From JASFEQ01 sp050122535 (GTDB lineage: Bacteria; Desulfobacterota; DSM-4660; Desulfatiglandales; HGW-15): a DNA stretch of 10,524 nucleotides. Under the pieces are notes generated by a model. The model was not told where the DNA came from. It saw only the letters and a program-made list of their open reading frames with translations, and searched no databases. The translations under genes were made by a program, and so were the position numbers. The DNA lies in contig JASFIT010000131.1 of NCBI GenBank assembly GCA_050122535.1, positions 1 through 10,524 of the forward strand, read 5' to 3'. This document shows positions 6,138-10,524 of the stretch, one piece after another (position 1 is the first letter of the stretch; each line of letters begins with the position of its first letter).

Positions 6138-6275
6138 GGACAGGATGAACAGGATCAGCGGGATTTGAAAGGTCCAAAGAGCAGATGGCTTGAAAGGCTC
6201 CGCCTTGGGATCCCAGCGTAGCGGGGTTTCCAGCGATTCTTGCACCAATCCGGGACATCCTGTAAATCCTGTCTC
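6138..6275. mobile_element. Gene-less inverted-repeat unit (MITE-like), ACAGGAT type
   Basis: The left end 6139-6164 and the reverse complement of 6248-6273 agree at 20 of 26 positions, including GACAGGAT, two free bases, then ACAGGAT. Each end therefore carries the heptamer ACAGGAT twice with a 9-base period. The roughly 83 bases between hold no gene but contain the perfect palindrome TGGGATCCCA (6206-6215). Size and symmetry resemble a non-autonomous element or the leftover ends of a cassette that lost its gene; mobility is inferred. Confidence 0.5.
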
Positions 6276-6308
6276 AAATTCTTGTCCTTTGGGTCTGTGT
6301 GGGCTTGC

Positions 6309-6334
6309 CCCGCCATAGCCTCGGCGACGGCGGG
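6309..6334. repeat. REP-like hairpin B
   Basis: CCCGCC (6309-6314) pairs with GGCGGG (6329-6334) around an interior that can partly pair. The same six-base arms occur in hairpin A at 6071-6107, so the two hairpins flank the 6138-6275 unit. Confidence 0.55.
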
Positions 6335-6591
6335 TCTGTGGCTAAAAATTCTCAGAGCCTTCTCCGCAATCAAAAATCGACAATCGCACTTATGTTCTAT
6401 CCTCAATGTATCCTAAATATCAAGGCGGAAGCTTTTCTATTTTATGATTGCCGTGTGGAGAAGCAGAAAAGGGTGATTGAGTCTATTCTTGACTCATATG
6501 AAGGCCTAGAGTAATAAAAAGTAACAACTGTGACAACACCAAGTCTAGACAGGACGCTTTCAAATGGCAGGGCCAAAAAGGGGGTGATAAC
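6335..6591. other. Leader region of the acyl-CoA synthetase operon; no confident gene
   Basis: A short frame from the ATG at 6392 to a stop ending at 6514 would encode 41 residues ending in a charged helix-like segment. It has no ribosome site and I do not recognise it. A possible promoter and an inverted repeat overlap its 3' end (see 6478-6517). The rest shows nothing I can assign. Confidence 0.4.
6478..6517 (+). promoter_or_regulatory. Possible promoter with overlapping inverted repeat for the acyl-CoA synthetase operon
   Basis: TTGACT (6489-6494) is followed after 17 bases by TAATAA (6512-6517), a poor -10 match. TGAGTC (6478-6483) and GACTCA (6491-6496) form an inverted repeat across the -35 box that could be an operator. 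Confidence 0.3.
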
Positions 6592-8229
6592 ATGTTGCAA
6601 CCTCGTAAGACCTATGAGGAGGTATATGGCTCTTTCAATTGGGAGATCCCCGAGTTCTATAATATTGGTGCGGATATATGTGATAAGTGGGCCCACCAGC
6701 GGTACCGGCTGGCGTTAATCTATGAGGATGAAAAAGGACAACTGGAGCAGTACACGTTCTGGGATCTCAAGCGGCTTTCTAACAGATTGGCCAATGGACT
6801 CAAGGCACAGGGTCTGAGCCAGGGTGACCGGATGGGTATTATGTTGCCCCAATCTCCCGAGGCGGGCATTTCCCACATTGCCATATACAAGATAGGGGCG
6901 ATCGCGGTCCCTCTTTTCACCCTCTTTGGCACGGACGCTCTGGCATATCGACTCTCCAACAGCGAAGCCAAAGGCATTGTCACGGATGAGGCCAACCTCC
7001 AGAAAGTCTTAGATATATGGGAAAAGCTCCCTAATCTCGAAATCGTGGTGGTCACGCGAGGTGAGCGAAGTGAGGGGGTTTTGGATTTTTGGGAATTGAT
7101 ACAAAAAGGATCGGCAGAATTTCAACCCGTTCAGACTAAAGCGGATGATCCGGCCTTTATAAGCTACACATCAGGTACAACAGGGCCCCCAAAAGGGGCC
7201 TTCCACGCCCACCGGGTTTTGCTAGGACACATGCCGGGCATAGAGTTTCCCCACAATTTCTTTCCCAAGGAGGATGATCTTTTCTGGACCCCTGCTGATT
7301 GGGCATGGATGGGCGGATTTATGGACGTGCTACTCCCCAGTTGGCACCATGGCATTCCGGTGGTTGCCCATCGGGCCAAGAAATTTGATCCTGAAGAGGC
7401 CTTCCATCTCCTGGCCAAATATGGCATCCGAAACGCTTTCATGCCCCCTACCGCGTTGAAAATGATGAGGCAGGTGAAAGATCCCCGCAGTCGTTATGAC
7501 TACCAGATGCGTACCATCGGGAGCGGGGGTGAAGCCTTGGGTGAGGAACTCCTGGAGTGGGGCAAAGAGGTGATGGGATTGACCATTAATGAATTCTACG
7601 GGCAGACCGAAGTCAATCTGGTGGTGGGGAGCTGTTGTGAGGTCATGGAAATCAAACCCGGCTCCATGGGAAAAGCCATTCCGGGCCATGAAGTGGTCGT
7701 TGTGGACGATTCTGGTAACCCGGTGCCCACCGGAACGGTGGGTGAAGTGGCCATCAAGAGCCCTGATCCGGTGATGTGCCTGGAATACTGGAAAAATCCT
7801 GAGGCGACCAGAGAGCAGTATGTGGGGGATTGGTGGGTGACCGGGGACCTGGCCAAACAGGATGAGGACGGGTATTTTTGGTTTGTGGGCCGAAAGGACG
7901 ATCTGATTACGAGTGCGGGTTATCGTATCGGCCCGGCAGAGATCGAAGATTGTATCATAAAGCACCCTGCCGTGAGCATGGTGGCCGTTGTGGGTAGCCC
8001 TGACGAGGTCCGCACTGAGGTGGTAAAGGCCTTTATCATCCCTAACCCTGAGGTGTCACCCGGGCCGGAGATAGAAAAGGAGATCAAGAACTTTGTCAAA
8101 ACTCGACTGGCTGCCCATGAATATCCCCGGGAAATCGAGTTTGTGAGCGAACTGCCCATGACGGCCACGGGTAAGATCATGCGAAAAGAATTGAAAAAGC
8201 TGGAGATAGAAAGGAAATCAAAGGGTTAA
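6592..8229 (+). CDS. AMP-forming acyl-CoA synthetase (acetyl/medium-chain type)
   Basis: This 545-residue ANL-superfamily enzyme would activate a carboxylic acid with ATP to an acyl-adenylate and then to acyl-CoA. The core motifs are intact: the P-loop YTSGTTGPPKG (192-202), GGEALGEE (312-319), FYGQTE (335-340), the TGDL hinge region (417-436, ending GRKDD), GYRIGPAEIED (443-453), and the adenylation lysine K528 in TATGKIMRK. Overall layout and the WTPADWAWMGG stretch (232-242) resemble acetyl-CoA and medium-chain (ACSM) synthetases; chain length cannot be read reliably. The start at 6592 is supported by AGGGGGTGA (about 6580-6588). The larA-like gene follows after 63 bases on the same strand, suggesting cotranscription. 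Confidence 0.92.
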   Translation: MLQPRKTYEEVYGSFNWEIPEFYNIGADICDKWAHQRYRLALIYEDEKGQLEQYTFWDLKRLSNRLANGLKAQGLSQGDRMGIMLPQSPEAGISHIAIYKIGAIAVPLFTLFGTDALAYRLSNSEAKGIVTDEANLQKVLDIWEKLPNLEIVVVTRGERSEGVLDFWELIQKGSAEFQPVQTKADDPAFISYTSGTTGPPKGAFHAHRVLLGHMPGIEFPHNFFPKEDDLFWTPADWAWMGGFMDVLLPSWHHGIPVVAHRAKKFDPEEAFHLLAKYGIRNAFMPPTALKMMRQVKDPRSRYDYQMRTIGSGGEALGEELLEWGKEVMGLTINEFYGQTEVNLVVGSCCEVMEIKPGSMGKAIPGHEVVVVDDSGNPVPTGTVGEVAIKSPDPVMCLEYWKNPEATREQYVGDWWVTGDLAKQDEDGYFWFVGRKDDLITSAGYRIGPAEIEDCIIKHPAVSMVAVVGSPDEVRTEVVKAFIIPNPEVSPGPEIEKEIKNFVKTRLAAHEYPREIEFVSELPMTATGKIMRKELKKLEIERKSKG

Positions 8230-8292
8230 TCATGGTTCTCACAACACATTTCAAATACTTTACTTGCAGGGGTATATGAAAGGAAGAATGAG

Positions 8293-9558
8293 ATGCCTGA
8301 AAGAGAAGCTAAGCTCGTATTCGGAAAAGGGACCCTTGATTTGAGCGTCCCGGAAACGGTCTCTATCCTGGATATGAAAAGGGTTGAGCCCCTTCCCGAT
8401 CCGGAAGGCGCCGTTTACTCAGCCCTCGCAGATCCCATCGGAAGTCCGCCACTCACGGAGCTGGCACAGGGTAGGGAAAATGCCTGCGTGGTGATTTCTG
8501 ATATCACACGTCCAGTGCCCAACAAGATTATTCTTCCCCCGCTGTTACAAGTCCTTGAAGAGAGAGGAATAGGTAGAGAGAAAATTACCATATTGATCGC
8601 CACAGGCATGCACCGCCCCAATGAGGGTGAGGAGTTGGAATCCATGGTGGGTCGGCAGATCATGGATAATTATAGGATTGTGAATCACTACTGCCGCAAA
8701 CCAGAGGTGTACCGAAAGATAGATGAGATAGAGGGTGCGCCCATCGAGGTCAACAAAGACTATCTAGATGCGGACCTGAAAATCCTGACAGGTCTGATCG
8801 AGCCCCATATGTATGCCGGTTTTTCTGGAGGAAGAAAAACCATCCTGCCCGGGATTTCCAGTTTCGAGACCATGAAGTTCATGCATTCCTACAAGATGAT
8901 CGACCATCCCAAGTTGACCAATTGCCTTCTTGATGGCAACCCCTTTCATGAGTATGGTATCCGGGTGACGGAATTGGCGGGCGCGGACTTCATTTTGAAC
9001 GTGGTGATCAACAAAGAGCGGAAGGTGGCTGGGGTCTTTGCGGGGCATTACAACCATGCCCATGTGGCGGGATGTGAAAGGGTCTATGAGAGCTCTACGG
9101 TCACACTGGACCGTCCTGTGGACTTGGTTATCACCTCCGGAGGGGGTTATCCCCTGGACGCAACGTTCTATCAGATGAGCAAACCCCTGATCGGCGCGAG
9201 GGATATTTTGAGGAAAGGCGGAACCATTCTGCTCGCCTGTGAATGCGGGGAGGGTCTGGGAAACCCTGAATTTTGTGGGATCCTACGCTCTGTGTGCAAC
9301 CCCCAGGAGTTCTTTGAAGGCTACTGCGATCCAGAGAATTTCGTCATAGATCAGTGGTGTGCACAGAACGTTTATCAGGTTATGGACTATGCGGGCCAGG
9401 TATATGTCTACTCGCCCGGCCTCTCTCAGGAAGATCTGGAGAAGATGGGGGCCACCAAGATAGAGAATGTACAAGAAACCGTTAATGGACTCCTATCGAG
9501 CCATGAAAATGTGGTTGTGGTGCCTGATGGTCCGTATGTGGTGGGAATGATAAAGTGA
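8293..9558 (+). CDS. larA: LarA-family nickel-pincer racemase (lactate racemase-like)
   Basis: This 421-residue protein has the lactate racemase catalytic set, at positions almost parallel to the Lactobacillus plantarum enzyme as I remember it: D70 and R73 in SDITRP, H107 in ATGMHRP, H172 in IEPHMYAGFSGG, K182 (covalent cofactor lysine), H198 (nickel ligand), and Q294/K297 for substrate. LarA uses a nickel pincer nucleotide to interconvert 2-hydroxyacid enantiomers by hydride transfer. Some relatives act on malate or other hydroxyacids, so the substrate is open. AAAGGA sits eight bases before the ATG at 8293. The cofactor genes larB, larC and larE are not in the window. It lies between the synthetase and the cytochrome in an apparent operon. 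Confidence 0.88.
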   Translation: MPEREAKLVFGKGTLDLSVPETVSILDMKRVEPLPDPEGAVYSALADPIGSPPLTELAQGRENACVVISDITRPVPNKIILPPLLQVLEERGIGREKITILIATGMHRPNEGEELESMVGRQIMDNYRIVNHYCRKPEVYRKIDEIEGAPIEVNKDYLDADLKILTGLIEPHMYAGFSGGRKTILPGISSFETMKFMHSYKMIDHPKLTNCLLDGNPFHEYGIRVTELAGADFILNVVINKERKVAGVFAGHYNHAHVAGCERVYESSTVTLDRPVDLVITSGGGYPLDATFYQMSKPLIGARDILRKGGTILLACECGEGLGNPEFCGILRSVCNPQEFFEGYCDPENFVIDQWCAQNVYQVMDYAGQVYVYSPGLSQEDLEKMGATKIENVQETVNGLLSSHENVVVVPDGPYVVGMIK

Positions 9559-9577
9559 AGGTTGGATCACTTCACTC

Positions 9578-10524
9578 ATGCAAAAACCAAACAAGACGAA
9601 AAATTCTGTGGGCACGCTGACAACGCTCGGGATCGTTCCCTTGATGGCCCTAGGGCTGGTCATTTTGAGTCAGCCTCTGGCAATGGCCTCGTGGTTTGTG
9701 GACGCCAGCAAGTTTCATATCTCAGTCCACGGTCAGAATTCCTGCCAGGACTGTCATGCGGACATTACCGGGCGTCTCCACCCAAATCCTGCAGAAGTGA
9801 ACAAAGGCCTGAGAGACTTCTTCCACCTGGATACCTGCCTGGATTGTCACGATGAAGTTATGGAGGACCTGGATGAGGGTATCCATGGGGCAAAGAAGAT
9901 CGAGGATCGCAAAAAATATGAAAACTGTCTCCATTGCCACCATCCCCATTATCAACTCCGGCTTGATGAGAACGAGATGGGGAAGTTTGATCCCAAAAGA
10001 CCCGTTGGTGGACAATGTGGTGCCTGCCACGAACCTCGAAAATCTTTGCCGCCACCCGCCGATGAAGATAAGGCTTGCGTAGCCTGTCATTACGCTGTTG
10101 AGCCCAAGGATCCCGTGGCTGCAGAAAGGATGGCCCGATTGTGTCTGCATTGCCATGGCCTCGGTGGAGCTCAGGCGCAGAAATTAACAGCAAAGGTGGT
10201 GCCATTAATAGATCAGGACGAATATGAGGAAACCCCCCATGCAGACTTGAGCTGTAGCGCATGCCACAAGGATTCGGCCCAGTTCGGTCATGCGGCTCAG
10301 AAATTGGGCGATTGTGGCCAATGCCATCTTCCTCATGACGAAAAGGTGGCGAGAGATGCCCACGCGGGCATTGCCTGTGGCGCCTGTCATCTGGATGGGG
10401 TTGAGCCCATAAGGGATCCCATAACCAGGGCCATTATTTGGGAGAGGAGGCGTCAACTGGGGGAGACCTCTAAGATCCATCAGATGATACGCGGAGAGGA
10501 TGAAGCCGCTTGCCAGAGATGTCA
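9578..10524 (+). CDS. Secreted multihaem cytochrome c (3' end outside window)
   Basis: The frame opened by the ATG at 9578 stays open to the window end (315 codons plus two bases). Residues 1-38 form a signal peptide: basic start, hydrophobic core at about 13-33, cleavage likely after AMA. Nine complete CXXCH haem sites lie at residues 56, 87, 117, 147, 167, 189, 226, 246 and 267. A tenth, CQRC at 312, would be completed by the next base if it makes His. Extra histidines could serve as distal haem ligands. It would carry electrons in the periplasm, possibly to a membrane complex or external acceptor. The ATG is 19 bases past the larA-like stop, with only a weak, distant AAGG upstream. The DNA here gives false frames on both strands; haem motif spacing identifies the true one. 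Confidence 0.93.
   Translation, partial: MQKPNKTKNSVGTLTTLGIVPLMALGLVILSQPLAMASWFVDASKFHISVHGQNSCQDCHADITGRLHPNPAEVNKGLRDFFHLDTCLDCHDEVMEDLDEGIHGAKKIEDRKKYENCLHCHHPHYQLRLDENEMGKFDPKRPVGGQCGACHEPRKSLPPPADEDKACVACHYAVEPKDPVAAERMARLCLHCHGLGGAQAQKLTAKVVPLIDQDEYEETPHADLSCSACHKDSAQFGHAAQKLGDCGQCHLPHDEKVARDAHAGIACGACHLDGVEPIRDPITRAIIWERRRQLGETSKIHQMIRGEDEAACQRC

Noticed and set aside
7330..7965. Long minus-strand frame of 211 codons
   Set aside because: It lies wholly within the acyl-CoA synthetase, whose plus-strand motifs are intact; no family is recognisable on the minus strand.
9558..9573. Resemblance of GGTTGGATCAC to the 3' end of 16S rRNA
   Set aside because: The match is about ten bases, with no flanking rRNA sequence; it spans the larA-cytochrome gap and is best taken as chance.
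9562..9855. Plus-strand frame of 97 codons at the start of the cytochrome region
   Set aside because: It is a different frame from the one that gives a signal peptide and nine CXXCH sites, so it is a shadow.
1..10524. CRISPR array, tRNA, rRNA or integrase
   Set aside because: I saw no regularly spaced direct repeats of CRISPR size, no tRNA- or rRNA-like sequence and no recombinase or transposase gene in the window.

Overview
The window (about 10.5 kb, G+C near 50% in the genes sampled) looks like chromosomal DNA of an anaerobic bacterium, most likely a Desulfobacterota-type sulfate reducer or syntroph. The basis is gene content only: a GlcD/GlcF-type 2-hydroxyacid oxidase, a DRE-TIM condensing enzyme resembling the group that includes Re-citrate synthase, a corrinoid-type (MtaA/CmuA) methyltransferase, a nickel-pincer LarA racemase and a periplasmic multihaem cytochrome c. 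No RNA gene or taxonomic marker is present, so the assignment is an inference.

Layout, left to right. Positions 1-1973 (+) hold the C-terminal end of a GlcD-like FAD oxidase and a complete GlcF-like iron-sulfur protein. Between these normally adjacent partners lies a roughly 580-bp cassette (240-818). It contains a small GxxExxY-family PD-(D/E)XK nuclease-like gene bracketed by two mirror-image 14-7-14 hairpins and then by outer inverted repeats. Positions 2049-3461 (+) encode the DRE-TIM condensing enzyme. Three minus-strand genes follow: a membrane-anchored LysM protein (3576-4103), a cold-shock protein (4373-4573) with a clear promoter, long leader and terminator, and an MtaA/CmuA-like methyltransferase (4937-5953).

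Positions 5978-6591 hold no convincing gene. They contain a patchwork of short hairpins and a second, gene-less inverted-repeat unit (6138-6275) of a different sequence type. Positions 6592-10524 (+) look like one operon: an AMP-forming acyl-CoA synthetase, a LarA-type racemase and a secreted multihaem cytochrome c. The cytochrome has nine complete CXXCH sites plus a tenth cut by the window end.

Metabolically, the GlcD/GlcF pair would oxidise a D-2-hydroxyacid, LarA would interconvert 2-hydroxyacid enantiomers, the synthetase would activate a carboxylic acid to its CoA thioester, and the condensing enzyme would join an acyl-CoA to a 2-oxoacid. The cytochrome could carry electrons in the periplasm. 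The most unusual item is the GxxExxY cassette. Its two hairpins share an exact inverted 15-nt core and differ at three stem positions, each compensated on the opposite arm, which suggests that the folded structure matters.
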